Below are positions 8,657 through 17,127 of a DNA stretch of 39,611 nucleotides, piece by piece (the stretch's first letter is position 1; each line of letters opens with the position of its first letter). The stretch lies in NCBI GenBank assembly GCA_038214535.1, contig JBBQRS010000039.1, positions 1-39,611 of the forward strand, in the 5' to 3' direction. Both the position numbers and the translations under genes were made by a program. The notes beneath the pieces were generated by a model that was not told the origin of the DNA, made no database searches, and saw only the letters and a list, made by a program, of their open reading frames with translations. The stretch comes from JBBQRS01 sp038214535. Its GTDB lineage: Bacteria; Chloroflexota; Anaerolineae; CG2-30-64-16.

Positions 8657-8689
8657 CGTATGACCGTCAGACGGTAGAAAGCAGGATGC

Positions 8690-9787
8690 ATGGACAAAGT
8701 TAAGGTAGGCATCATCGGTTGCGGTAACATCTTCCCGGCGTATGTCAAGGGTTGCCGCGCGTTCGATATTCTGGATCTGGCCGCGTGCGCCGATATCGAG
8801 CCGGACCGCGCAGCCGCCCGTGAGCAGGAGTTCAACGTCCCGGCGATGAGCATCGCCGATCTGCTGGCTGATCCGACAATCGGCATCGTCGTGAATCTGA
8901 CGATTCCCGCGGCGCACGCGGCCGTCAGCCTTGCGGTGATCGAAGCCGGGAAAAACGTTCACTCGGAGAAGCCGCTGGCTGTATTCCGCGCGGACGGCGC
9001 AGCGATCCTCGCGGCAGCGGAGCGGCAGGGCGTGCTTGTGGGCTGCGCGCCCGACACGTTCCTGGGCGGCGGGCTGCAGACCTGTCGCAAGCTGATAGAT
9101 GACGGCGTGATCGGCGAGCCGGTCGCCGCAACGGCGTTCATGCTGGGCCGCGGGCCGGAATCATGGCACCCGAACCCGGAGTTCTTCTACAAGGTCGGCG
9201 CGGGGCCGATGTTCGACATGGGGCCATACTATCTGACCGCGTTGGTGAGCTTGTTGGGCGGCGTGCGTCGCACGACGGCCTCGACGCGCATCTCGTTCCC
9301 TGAGCGCATCGCGACCAGCGAAGCGCGCTACGGCCAACGGATCGCAGTCGAGGTACCGACGCATCTCGCGTGCGTGATGGACTTCGCGAGCGGGCCGGTG
9401 GGCACACTGATCACCAGCTTCGACGTGTGGAGTCACACCTTACCGCGCATCGAGATCTACGGTTCGGAAGGCTCGTTGAGCGTGCCGGACCCCAACACCT
9501 TCGGCGGCCCGGTCAAGGTACGTAAAGCCGGAGAAGATGCCTTGACTGAAGCGCCGCTGACCCATTCAGCAGACGTTGGTCGCGGGATCGGCGTGGCCGA
9601 TATGGCTTATGCGTTGCAATCCGGCCGACCACACCGCGCGAGCGGCAGCCTGGCGTTTCACGTCCTGGATCTGATGCACTCGTTCGTCGAGGCTTCTGAC
9701 TCCGGTTGCCATGTGACACTAAACAGTGGGGTCCCACGCCCCGCGCCGTTGCCTGTCGGTTTGCCGGCGAGACAACTGGATCCTTGA
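8690..9787 (+). CDS. Gfo/Idh/MocA-family NAD(P)-dependent dehydrogenase (first copy)
   Basis: This 365-residue oxidoreductase has an N-terminal Rossmann fold (KVGIIGCGNIFPAYV) and a conserved HSEKPLA lysine motif near residue 98. A C-terminal alpha/beta domain contains GPMFDMGPYYLTAL. Known members oxidise or isomerise sugars, sugar acids or inositols with NAD(P). It differs clearly from the next gene, another family member, so this is not a recent duplication. It lies 33 bases after the TIM-barrel gene. The ATG at 8690 follows GAAAGCAGG; an ATG four bases earlier is out of frame. The substrate is not predictable. Confidence 0.92.
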   Translation: MDKVKVGIIGCGNIFPAYVKGCRAFDILDLAACADIEPDRAAAREQEFNVPAMSIADLLADPTIGIVVNLTIPAAHAAVSLAVIEAGKNVHSEKPLAVFRADGAAILAAAERQGVLVGCAPDTFLGGGLQTCRKLIDDGVIGEPVAATAFMLGRGPESWHPNPEFFYKVGAGPMFDMGPYYLTALVSLLGGVRRTTASTRISFPERIATSEARYGQRIAVEVPTHLACVMDFASGPVGTLITSFDVWSHTLPRIEIYGSEGSLSVPDPNTFGGPVKVRKAGEDALTEAPLTHSADVGRGIGVADMAYALQSGRPHRASGSLAFHVLDLMHSFVEASDSGCHVTLNSGVPRPAPLPVGLPARQLDP

Positions 9788-9806
9788 GAAGAGGGATGAG
9801 CACGAG

Positions 9807-10838
9807 ATGAGCAAACAGATGAAGAACGGCCCCGATGGGCGAGTTCGCGTCGTGATGATCGGGGCGGGCGGCATGGCGCGCCATCACATCCGCAACATGC
9901 TGCGCATGGCCGATACGACGACGATTCCCGTGGTCTGCGAGCCATCGGAGGCGCAATACGCAGCGACGAAGGCACTCTTCGACGAGGCCGGAGTCCCCGC
10001 GCCTGTCAATGAACCTGATCTGGGTGAGTTGCTGCGCAAATACGGCGACGAGTTGGACGCTGCGTTCATCATCACGCCGCACGCCTACCATCACGATCAA
10101 ACGCTGGCCTGCATGGAAGCGGGGCTGGACGTGTTGCTGGAAAAGCCGATGGTGATGAACGCCGAGGAAGCGCGCAGCCTGATCGAGGCGCGCGGCCGCA
10201 CGGGCCGGTTGCTGGTCGTGGCGTTCCCCGGCAGCCTGTCGCCGCAAATCCAGGCCGCCGTCAAGATGCTGCGCACGGGCGAGCTGGGAACCCTCCTGGG
10301 TATCAGCGGGACCGTCTGGCAGAACTGGGGGCCGAACACCGCCAACACCTGGCGACAACAACCGGAGATCGCCGGCGGCGGCTTCATGTTCGACACCGGC
10401 GCACACATGCTCAACACCGTCTCAGACCTGGCGGGCGAGAATTTTGTGGAAGTCGCCGCGTGGCTCGACAACAACGACCGGCCCGTAGACACGCGCGCGG
10501 CGGTCATGGCGCGCACCGAGTCGGGCGCAATGGTGACGTTACACGCATGTGGCGAAGCCATCCCGTCGTGTTCCTCGGATGTGATCGTCTTCGGATCGAA
10601 AGGCATCCTCAACGTCGGCATCTGGGGCGAAAAACTGACCTTGCAACGTTACGGCGCGAAGAGCGCGCGCAAGGTCGCTGTGTCGGCCTCGCTGGGCGTC
10701 TGGGAGCAATTCCTCGCCGTGCGTAACGGCGTCATGCCTAACCCGTGCCCGCCCGAAGTGGGCCTGCGCATGGCGCTCCTCTGGGATGCCATCAAAGAAT
10801 CGGCCGCGCTGGACGGCGCGCCGGTCAAAACGCAATAG
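9807..10838 (+). CDS. Gfo/Idh/MocA-family dehydrogenase (second copy)
   Basis: This 343-residue protein has the dinucleotide motif VVMIGAGGMARHH, LLEKPMVMNAEEA with the catalytic-site lysine, and GGGFMFDTGAHMLN in the C-terminal domain. The frame is open 27 codons upstream into the first dehydrogenase gene; the ATG at 9807 is preceded by GAGGG and starts directly before the Rossmann fold. The two dehydrogenases and the TIM barrel form a tight cluster (gaps of 33 and 19 bases) and probably act consecutively on one sugar derivative. A family B palindrome follows the stop codon. Confidence 0.92.
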   Translation: MSKQMKNGPDGRVRVVMIGAGGMARHHIRNMLRMADTTTIPVVCEPSEAQYAATKALFDEAGVPAPVNEPDLGELLRKYGDELDAAFIITPHAYHHDQTLACMEAGLDVLLEKPMVMNAEEARSLIEARGRTGRLLVVAFPGSLSPQIQAAVKMLRTGELGTLLGISGTVWQNWGPNTANTWRQQPEIAGGGFMFDTGAHMLNTVSDLAGENFVEVAAWLDNNDRPVDTRAAVMARTESGAMVTLHACGEAIPSCSSDVIVFGSKGILNVGIWGEKLTLQRYGAKSARKVAVSASLGVWEQFLAVRNGVMPNPCPPEVGLRMALLWDAIKESAALDGAPVKTQ

Positions 10839-10850
10839 GTCTATCCGCTG

Positions 10851-10909
10851 CCGGGTAGTTTAGCCCCTCGTGGGCGTAAGCAGCGCCCACGAGGGGCTAA
10901 ACTACCCGG
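10851..10909. repeat. Intergenic palindrome, family B, perfect copy (B2)
   Basis: The two 26-base arms are perfectly complementary: 10851-10876 begins CCGGGTAGTTTAGCCCCTCG, and 10884-10909 is its inverse. The loop is seven bases (TAAGCAG). The element fills most of the 112-base gap between the second dehydrogenase and the ThuA-like gene. The left arm matches B1 at 2235. Perfect pairing implies recent spread or ongoing selection. It would fold strongly in mRNA. Confidence 0.92.
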
Positions 10910-10950
10910 ACTATCATTCGCCCTACCGGGCAAGTAAGGAAAAGATAAAG

Positions 10951-11673
10951 ATGTCTCTACCACGTGTAACTGTTTGGAATGAGTTCCGCCATGAGAAGAC
11001 CGACGCCGACGTCAAAGCCGTTTACCCCGACGGCATTCACGAGGCTATCGCGGCAGGATTGCGCGAAAATGGGTTGACCGTCGGCACGGCCTGGCTAGAT
11101 CAACCGGAGAACGGCCTGACGCAAGAGGTGCTGGACAACACCGACGTGCTGGTCTGGTGGGGCCACATGGCGCACGGTGACGTGAAGGATGAGATTGTCG
11201 AGCGCGTCTATCAGCGCGTGTTGAACGGCATGGGGCTGATCGTCCTCCACTCCGGCCATTTCTCCAAGATTTTCAAGCGCCTGATGGGCAGCTCTTGCGA
11301 CCTGAAATGGCGCGAGGCGGGTGAGAAGGAACGGCTCTGGGTGGTCGAGCCGGGCCACCCCATCGCGCAGGGTCTCGGCGAATACATCGAAATTCCGCAC
11401 GTCGAGATGTACGGCGAGCGCTTCGACATCCCCGCGCCGGATACGCTGGTCTTCGTGAGTTGGTTCGCCGGTGGGGAAGTCTTCCGCAGCGGCTGCTGCT
11501 TCCACCGCGGCTCCGGGAAGATCTTCTACTTCCGCCCCGGCCACGAAACCTTCCCGATCTACTACCAACCCGAGGTCAAACTGGTACTGAAGAACGCGGT
11601 GATGTGGGCCGCGCCCGCCGGTGGGCCGCAGGTAGTTTTCGGTCAGCACAAGAATCCGCTGGAGAAGATTTAG
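10951..11673 (+). CDS. ThuA-like (trehalose utilisation) domain protein
   Basis: This 240-residue protein matches the ThuA-like class-I-glutamine-amidotransferase-type fold: VTVWNEFRHEK at the start, TDVLVWWGHMAHGDV, LIVLHSGHFSKIFKRLMGSSCDLKWRE, and a C-terminal GSGKIFYFRPGHETFP. ThuA relatives accompany sugar dehydrogenases and are linked to disaccharide and 3-keto-glycoside metabolism. Their reaction is not well defined. The open frame reaches back to 10870 through the palindrome; AAGGA before the ATG at 10951 and the family start decide the shorter form. Its neighbours, two Gfo/Idh/MocA enzymes and a TIM barrel, are typical company for this family. Confidence 0.88.
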   Translation: MSLPRVTVWNEFRHEKTDADVKAVYPDGIHEAIAAGLRENGLTVGTAWLDQPENGLTQEVLDNTDVLVWWGHMAHGDVKDEIVERVYQRVLNGMGLIVLHSGHFSKIFKRLMGSSCDLKWREAGEKERLWVVEPGHPIAQGLGEYIEIPHVEMYGERFDIPAPDTLVFVSWFAGGEVFRSGCCFHRGSGKIFYFRPGHETFPIYYQPEVKLVLKNAVMWAAPAGGPQVVFGQHKNPLEKI

Positions 11674-11685
11674 CGCCGTTTTCGT

Positions 11686-11767
11686 GAAACGGATTCGAGG
11701 CTTCAGCCGGTTTTTGGGCAATCATAGTCTTGTGCTGTGACCGGCTCAAGCCTCGAATCCGGGTTTC
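11686..11767. repeat. Long intergenic palindrome, family C
   Basis: The arm 11686-11710 (GAAACGGATTCGAGGCTTCA plus GCCGG) pairs with 11741-11767, which carries two extra bases and one mismatch. A 30-base loop separates them. The core CTTCAGCCG is shared with family A, but the rest differs. The right arm lies inside the upstream extension of the MFS reading frame. Confidence 0.85.
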
Positions 11768-11796
11768 TTGAGAATTTACGGGTCGGACGGGGCGAC

Positions 11797-11825
11797 TGGA
11801 CAGGCCACAAACGCAGCGATATACT
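11797..11825 (+). promoter_or_regulatory. Candidate sigma70-type promoter for the transporter-ara genes
   Basis: TGGACA (11797-11802), a 17-base spacer and TATACT (11820-11825) each match the consensus at five of six positions. Transcription would start near 11832, after the ATG at 11827 and just before the in-frame ATG at 11839. If real, the transporter is translated from 11839 on a nearly leaderless mRNA. Confidence 0.45.
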
Positions 11826-11826
11826 G

Positions 11827-13137
11827 ATGCGCGATACTATGCTTGCCAAAATCCGCCTGCCATCGCCGCGCAACCAGATCGAAGCCAACGCGTCCTATCT
11901 GGTGATCGAGGTTTTCTGGGCCGCTTTTATGTCGGCCGTGGTTGCGTTCAATGCACCCTTCGCGCTGCGCCTGGGAGCCACCAACGCCCAGATCGCGCTG
12001 CTCAGCTCCATTCCGGCATTACTGGCCATCCTGATTACCATACCCGCGGGACGTTATTACAATCGCCGGGCCAGGCGGATGCCGCTGGTGATCCGCAGCC
12101 TCTTCGTACACCGGTTGGGCTTCCTTCTGGTGGCGCTTGTGCCGTTCCTGCCGTTGGAAAACAAGGGCGCGGTGTTGATCGCGCTGCTGATCGTCTTCAG
12201 CAGCCCAGCCCACTTCTTCGGCGTCGGCTGGAACGCGATGATGGCCGACGTAGTACCGGAAGCGAACCGCGCGAGGGTTGTTGCCGTACGCAACATGTTG
12301 CTTGCTGCGGTGGTCACGGCCGGCACGTTCGGCGCGGGCATCTGGCTGGAGCGCGTCCGGTTCGCGGCAAATTATCAGATACTCTATATCTTCGGCTTCG
12401 CCACTTCGATGGTGAGCCTCTATTACATTACGAAGTTGCGCGCGCCGGATGCCTACGTGCCGCCTGCACCGGCAGAGCGCAGCGCGCTATCGCTGAGAGA
12501 ACGCGTGGACCAGGCCCGGCAGATATTCGTCGATCAGCCCGATTTTGGCCGGCTGGTCGTCAACACGCTGTTACATGGCGTGGGCCTGTGGATGATCGGG
12601 CCGCTTTATGTGCTTTATTTCGTCCGGCAGCTCGGCGCGACGGAAGGTTGGCTGGGCGTCAACGGGATGATGGCTAACCTGACGCCAATTCTCGGCTACT
12701 ATCTGTGGCAACGCGGCGTGAGACGTTGGGGCGAAAGGCGGGTTCTCAAGTCTACCATCGTGCTGATCGGGCTTTATCCGGTGTTGGTCGGGCTTTCGCC
12801 CACGCTGAGCGTCATCCTGATCTGGACGGCGCTGAACGGGTTAATTGCCCCCGGGGTCACGCTCGGCCACTATCCGATGATGTTGAAAATTTGTCCCGCG
12901 GACCAACGACCGCTTTATCTGGGCGTGTATACGACCATCATGAATATCGGGGCGTTTATCATGCCGTTGTTCGGCGTTTGGCTGGCCGACCGGGTTGGCA
13001 TCGCGCCGGTGCTGATCGCCGGCGGCGTCATGTGTCTCATCGGCTCCAGCACATTTGTGTGGCGGTCGTTGCAAACGCCTGATAGCCTCGTGATGCACAC
13101 CGTGGTGGTCGAGCCGGTACCTGTCGCTGTTGATTGA
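11827..13137 (+). CDS. Major facilitator superfamily transporter, probably for a pentose
   Basis: This is a protein of about 436 residues with roughly 12 hydrophobic helices. The first half has LGATNAQIALLSSIP and the cytoplasmic loop GRYYNRRARRMPLVIR, equivalent to the MFS loop 2-3 signature. It sits directly before arabinose isomerase, kinase and epimerase genes, so L-arabinose or another monosaccharide is the likely cargo (inference). The frame is open from 11737, but that part encodes a palindrome arm, and hydrophobic homology begins after 11839. Neither ATG 11827 nor ATG 11839 has a clear ribosome site. The gap to the isomerase gene is 23 bases. Confidence 0.88.
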   Translation: MRDTMLAKIRLPSPRNQIEANASYLVIEVFWAAFMSAVVAFNAPFALRLGATNAQIALLSSIPALLAILITIPAGRYYNRRARRMPLVIRSLFVHRLGFLLVALVPFLPLENKGAVLIALLIVFSSPAHFFGVGWNAMMADVVPEANRARVVAVRNMLLAAVVTAGTFGAGIWLERVRFAANYQILYIFGFATSMVSLYYITKLRAPDAYVPPAPAERSALSLRERVDQARQIFVDQPDFGRLVVNTLLHGVGLWMIGPLYVLYFVRQLGATEGWLGVNGMMANLTPILGYYLWQRGVRRWGERRVLKSTIVLIGLYPVLVGLSPTLSVILIWTALNGLIAPGVTLGHYPMMLKICPADQRPLYLGVYTTIMNIGAFIMPLFGVWLADRVGIAPVLIAGGVMCLIGSSTFVWRSLQTPDSLVMHTVVVEPVPVAVD

Positions 13138-13160
13138 AACATTCACAAGGAGAAACCTCA

Positions 13161-14597
13161 ATGAAAATTGGAACACCCACGCTCGGCGTGATCGTCGGCA
13201 ATCGCGGCTTTTTCCCCGCGCATCTGGCCGATTCCGGCCGCAAAACCATCCTCGACGTGCTGGAACAGGAAGGGATCAACGCGATCTGCCTGACGCCCGA
13301 AGACACGCAGTATGGCAGCATCGTCTCGCACAGCGATAGCGAGAAGTGCGCGGATCTCTTCAAGCAGCATCGCGACGAGATCATCGGCATCCTGGTCACC
13401 CTGCCCAACTTTGGCGAAGAGAAGGCCATCGCGAATGCTATCCGCTGGTCGGGGCTGGATGTGCCCGTGTTGATCCAGGCGACGCCCGACGACCCGCTCA
13501 AGATGAGCATCGCCGACCGCCGGGACTCATTCTGCGGCAAGATGTCGGCGTGCAACAACCTGCGCCAGTACGGCATTGACTATTCGCTGACCACGACGCA
13601 TACGGTTGACCCAACCTCCGCCGAATTCCGCGCCGACCTGCAGGAATTCGTCAGCACCTGCCGGGTGGTGAAGGGGCTGCGTTCGGCGCGCGTCGGGGTG
13701 ATCGGGGCCAGGCCGGCCGCGTTCAACACCGTGCGCTTCAGCGAGAAGCTGCTGGAACGCGCCGGCATCTCGGTCGAGACGCTGGACCTGTCCGAAGTCT
13801 TCGGACGCATCGGTAAGATGGCGGATGAGGATGCCGCGGTCAAGGCCAAACTCGCACAAATCAACGACTACGTGGCCGTGCGCAGCACACCCGGCGACTC
13901 CCTGGTGAAAATGGCGAAGTTCGGCGTCGTGGTGGACGACTGGATGGCCGAAAATCGCCTGGTGGCGAGCGCCGTCCAGTGCTGGACTGCCATGGAAGAA
14001 TACTACGGCGTCGTCCCCTGCACGCTGATGAGCCTGATGAGCAACGATCTGCTGCCCTCGGCCTGTGAGACGGACATCGCGGGCGTGGTCGGCATGTACG
14101 CCATGGCGCTGGCGTCGGGCAAGCCCAGCGCGCTGGTAGACTGGAACAACAACTACGGGGGCGACCCCGATAAGTGCGTGGTCTTCCACTGTTCCAACCT
14201 GCCCAAAGACGTCTTCTTCCAGGAGTCTATCCGCCCGAACGACATCATGGTGATGGACTACCAGGCGATCCTCGCCGGTACGGTGGGCAAAGAAAACGCT
14301 TACGGCACGGTTGTCGGGCGCGTCAAGGATGATCCCTTCACCTACTGCCGCATCTCAACCGATGATCTCAACGGGCTGATCACGGCATACGTCGGCCAGG
14401 GCAACATGACGAACGACCCGCTGAACACCTTCGGCGGCGTCGGCGTCGCGCACATCCCCAACCTGCAAACGCTATTGGCCTATATCTGCGAGAACGGCTT
14501 CGAACATCACACGGCGATCAACCTGTCGCAGTGCGCCGGCGCCGTCGAAGAAGCCATGAGCAAGTACATGGGTTGGGACGTTTACTATCACAGCTAA
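13161..14597 (+). CDS. L-arabinose/L-fucose isomerase family protein (probable arabinose isomerase)
   Basis: This 478-residue protein of the FucI/AraA superfamily would convert an aldose to a ketose, here most likely L-arabinose to L-ribulose because araB and araD follow. It has N-terminal domains with GIVVGNRGFFPAHL-like and ILVTLPNFGEEKA segments. A C-terminal catalytic region contains AMEEYYG, DWNNNYG and VFHCSNLP, which supply the usual Glu, Asp and His of the metal site. It is not a canonical AraA: the typical AraA signatures are missing, and the sequence looks nearer the FucI-like branch. AAGGAG precedes the ATG at 13161. The frame is open nine codons further upstream, but I reject that extension. 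Confidence 0.88.
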   Translation: MKIGTPTLGVIVGNRGFFPAHLADSGRKTILDVLEQEGINAICLTPEDTQYGSIVSHSDSEKCADLFKQHRDEIIGILVTLPNFGEEKAIANAIRWSGLDVPVLIQATPDDPLKMSIADRRDSFCGKMSACNNLRQYGIDYSLTTTHTVDPTSAEFRADLQEFVSTCRVVKGLRSARVGVIGARPAAFNTVRFSEKLLERAGISVETLDLSEVFGRIGKMADEDAAVKAKLAQINDYVAVRSTPGDSLVKMAKFGVVVDDWMAENRLVASAVQCWTAMEEYYGVVPCTLMSLMSNDLLPSACETDIAGVVGMYAMALASGKPSALVDWNNNYGGDPDKCVVFHCSNLPKDVFFQESIRPNDIMVMDYQAILAGTVGKENAYGTVVGRVKDDPFTYCRISTDDLNGLITAYVGQGNMTNDPLNTFGGVGVAHIPNLQTLLAYICENGFEHHTAINLSQCAGAVEEAMSKYMGWDVYYHS

Positions 14598-14601
14598 ATC
14601 C

Positions 14602-14666
14602 CCTTTGTAGTCGCGGCTTTAGCCGCCAGGGGAGTGAATCGGACGGCTAAAGCCGCGACTACGAAG
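14602..14666. repeat. Intergenic palindrome, family A, TTTAGCC variant (A3)
   Basis: Arms of about 24 bases (14602-14625, beginning CCTTTGTAGTCGCGGCTTTA, and 14644-14666) pair around an 18-base loop with one mismatch. Here both arms carry CGGCTTTAGCCG in place of CGGCTTCAGCCG. It lies between the isomerase and ribulokinase genes. Confidence 0.88.
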
Positions 14667-14695
14667 ATAGGCTCGTTCATTTTCAGGAGGCATCC

Positions 14696-16372
14696 ATGAC
14701 GAAATACGCCATCGGAGTAGACTTCGGCACCGAATCCGGACGCACGCTGCTGGTTGACGTCGTGAACGGCCGCGAAGTCGCGACTTACGTTCACCCATAC
14801 GCTAACGGCGTGATTGACGAAAAGCTCCCCGATTCGAACGTGCGGCTCGAACCGGATTGGGCCTTGCAAGACCCCAACGATTACCTGGAAGCGATCAAAC
14901 ACGGCATCCCCGCGGTGGTGAAAGAAAGTGGCGTGGATCCCGCCGACGTCATCGGCATCGGGATTGACTTCACGGCCTGTACCATGTTGCCCACCAAAGC
15001 TGACGGCACGCCGCTCTGCTTCCTCCCCGAATGGCGGAATCATCCGCACGCGTGGATCAAGCTCTGGAAGCACCATGCTGCGCAACCCGAAGCCAACAAG
15101 CTGAACGAGATCGCCGAACGGGAAGGGTTCGACTTCCTGGATCGTTACGGCGGGAAGATCAGTTCCGAGTGGTTGGTTCCCAAGGCCTGGCAGATCCTCG
15201 ACGAAGCGCCGGAGGTCTACGCGGCCGCCGACCGCATGATCGAAGCCGCAGACTGGGTCATCTGGCAGTTGACCGGCCAGGAGACGCGGAACCTGACCAC
15301 GGCGGGTTATAAGGGCATCTGGTCGAAACGTGAGGGCTTCCCGCCCGATGCGTTCTTCAAGGCGCTCGACCCGCGGTTGGAGCATTTCGTTGACGAGAAA
15401 TTGTCGCGCGACATCGCCGAGCTGGGTCAAAAAGCCGGCGGGCTGACCGAGGAGGCCGCGCGTTGGACGGGCCTCAAGCCGGGGATCGCCGTCGCCGTCG
15501 CCAACGTTGACGCGCACGCCGCCGTGCCCGCGGCCACCGTCACCGAACCGGGACGCATGGTCATCATCATGGGTACGTCGAACTGTCACATGGTGCTGGG
15601 CACGGAGGAGCGCATCGTGCCGGGCATGTGCGGCTACGTCGAAGATGGCATCATTCCCGGCTTCTTCGGCTACGAAGCGGGCCAGTCGTGCGTGGGCGAT
15701 CACTTCGCGTGGTTCACGGAGAACTGCGTGCCGGGCGCTTACGAGCGCACCGCGGCGGAGCGCGGCATCAGCGTCCACGAGTTATTGGAAGAGAAGTCCT
15801 CGGCCCTGAAACCCGGCGAAAGCGGCCTGCTGGCGCTGGACTGGTGGAACGGCAACCGCAGCGTCCTGGTTGACGTGGACCTGACGGGTCTGCTGCTGGG
15901 GGCCACGCTCGCCACCAAACCGGAGGACATCTATCGCGCGCTGATCGAGGCGACCGCCTATGGCACGCGCGTCATCATCGAAGCGTTCGAGGCGAACGGC
16001 GTGCCCGTCAATCAGATCGTGGCGACGGGCGGCCTGCCCGACCGCAACAAGCTGTTAATGCAAATCTACGCGGACGTGTCCGGTCGCCCCATCGTGATCG
16101 CCGGGACGCACCAGGGCGGCGCGCTCGGTTCGGCGATGCACGGCGCAGTCGCGGCGGGCAGCGCGGCCGGCGGCTACGACACCATCGTCGAGGCCGCCGG
16201 GGCCATGGCAACCCTGCGCGAAGAGCGCTACACGCCCAACCCGGACGCCAAGGCAGTGTATGACCGGCTGTTCGATGAATACGTCACCCTGCACGACTAC
16301 TTCGGCCGCGGCGAAAACGATGTGATGAAACGCCTGAAGCAACTCAGGGCCGAAATCGTGGCCGGCGACTGA
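14696..16372 (+). CDS. araB: Ribulokinase
   Basis: This 558-residue FGGY-family kinase phosphorylates L-ribulose to L-ribulose 5-phosphate. It opens with the ATP-site motif IGVDFGTESGR. Other AraB-typical segments are GIGIDFTACTMLP, LPEWRNHPHAWIKLWKHH, GGKISSEWLVPK, the second phosphate motif IIMGTSNCHMV, and GYEAGQSCVGDHFAWF. The C-terminal adenosine motif is VATGGLPDRN. Length agrees with known AraB (about 560 aa). AGGAGG (14685-14690) lies five bases before the ATG. It is flanked by palindromes A3 and A4 and followed by araD, completing the isomerase-kinase-epimerase series. Confidence 0.96.
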   Translation: MTKYAIGVDFGTESGRTLLVDVVNGREVATYVHPYANGVIDEKLPDSNVRLEPDWALQDPNDYLEAIKHGIPAVVKESGVDPADVIGIGIDFTACTMLPTKADGTPLCFLPEWRNHPHAWIKLWKHHAAQPEANKLNEIAEREGFDFLDRYGGKISSEWLVPKAWQILDEAPEVYAAADRMIEAADWVIWQLTGQETRNLTTAGYKGIWSKREGFPPDAFFKALDPRLEHFVDEKLSRDIAELGQKAGGLTEEAARWTGLKPGIAVAVANVDAHAAVPAATVTEPGRMVIIMGTSNCHMVLGTEERIVPGMCGYVEDGIIPGFFGYEAGQSCVGDHFAWFTENCVPGAYERTAAERGISVHELLEEKSSALKPGESGLLALDWWNGNRSVLVDVDLTGLLLGATLATKPEDIYRALIEATAYGTRVIIEAFEANGVPVNQIVATGGLPDRNKLLMQIYADVSGRPIVIAGTHQGGALGSAMHGAVAAGSAAGGYDTIVEAAGAMATLREERYTPNPDAKAVYDRLFDEYVTLHDYFGRGENDVMKRLKQLRAEIVAGD

Positions 16373-16387
16373 GTCATCATAGACCCC

Positions 16388-16447
16388 CTTTGTAGTGACG
16401 GCTTCAGCCGTTTGCGTCGGCCAACGGCTGAAGCCGTCACTACAAAG
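16388..16447. repeat. Intergenic palindrome, family A, perfect copy upstream of araD (A4)
   Basis: Perfect 25-base arms (16388-16412, CTTTGTAGTGACGGCTTCAG plus CCGTT; 16423-16447 inverse) enclose a 10-base loop. The arms are identical to A5 on the other side of araD. It ends only 26 bases before the araD start, so the hairpin could influence translation of araD. Confidence 0.95.
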
Positions 16448-16460
16448 AATGGTGCGCAGA

Positions 16461-16475
16461 ACGGAGTCACCCTTG
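16461..16475 (+). promoter_or_regulatory. Ribosome binding site and TTG start deciding the araD start
   Basis: ACGGAG (16461-16466) lies six bases before TTG (16473-16475). Starting here puts the metal-site histidines at 94 and 96, one less than in E. coli AraD (95 and 97). The alternative ATG at 16449 directly abuts the palindrome and has no ribosome site. Confidence 0.7.
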
Positions 16476-17117
16476 CTTGAAGAACTGAAACAAGCGGTCT
16501 GGCAGCTTCACATGGAGTTGCCGAAGAACAACCTGGTCACCTGGACCGGCGGGAATATCAGCGGGCGCGACCCGGACACGGGATTAGTGGTCATCAAACC
16601 ATCGGGGATTCGCTACGAAGACCTGCAACCCGAACATCTGGTCGTGGTAGACCTGGAAGGCGACGTGGTCGAGGGCGCTCTCAAGCCATCGTCCGACACG
16701 GCCAGCCATCTCTACATCTACCGGCAGCGGCCCGACATCGGCGGCATCGTACACACGCACTCGCGTTATGCCACGGCGTTCGCCGCGCTGGGCAAGCCGA
16801 TCCCGGTCTATCTCACCGCGATGGCCGACGAGTTCGGGGGGCCGATCCCCTGCGGCGGCTTCGCGCTGATCGGCGGCGAGGAGATCGGCAAGATCGTCGT
16901 CGAGTCCATCGGCGACTCGCCCGCCGTGCTGCTCAAGAATCACGGCGTCTTCACCATCGGCAAGGACGCGCAATCGGCGGTCAAGGCGGCGGTGATGACG
17001 GAAGACGTGGCGCACACCGTCTGGATTGCGCTGCAAATGGGCCAACCCGACGAAATCCCGGCGGAAGACGTGGCAAAGCTGCACCATCGCTACACACACG
17101 TCTACGGCCAGAAGTAA
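16473..17117 (+). CDS. araD: L-ribulose-5-phosphate 4-epimerase
   Basis: This 214-residue class II aldolase-fold epimerase converts L-ribulose 5-phosphate to D-xylulose 5-phosphate. Visible signatures are LPKNNLVTWTGGNIS, the phosphate-site segment KPSSDTASH, the zinc motif IVHTHSRYATAFA (H94, H96) and KNHGVFTIG (H157). The frame is open from 16395, but those codons belong to palindrome A4; the TTG at 16473 gives the correct AraD opening MLEELK. It is slightly shorter than E. coli AraD (231 aa). Near-identical palindromes lie immediately on both sides. Together with araB and the isomerase it completes L-arabinose catabolism. Confidence 0.94.
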   Translation: MLEELKQAVWQLHMELPKNNLVTWTGGNISGRDPDTGLVVIKPSGIRYEDLQPEHLVVVDLEGDVVEGALKPSSDTASHLYIYRQRPDIGGIVHTHSRYATAFAALGKPIPVYLTAMADEFGGPIPCGGFALIGGEEIGKIVVESIGDSPAVLLKNHGVFTIGKDAQSAVKAAVMTEDVAHTVWIALQMGQPDEIPAEDVAKLHHRYTHVYGQK

Positions 17118-17127
17118 CAATCGGCCA

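Noticed and set aside
14594..15778. 394-codon minus-strand frame opposite araB
   Set aside because: The sense strand encodes a full AraB. The antisense product has no recognisable domain and no ribosome site.
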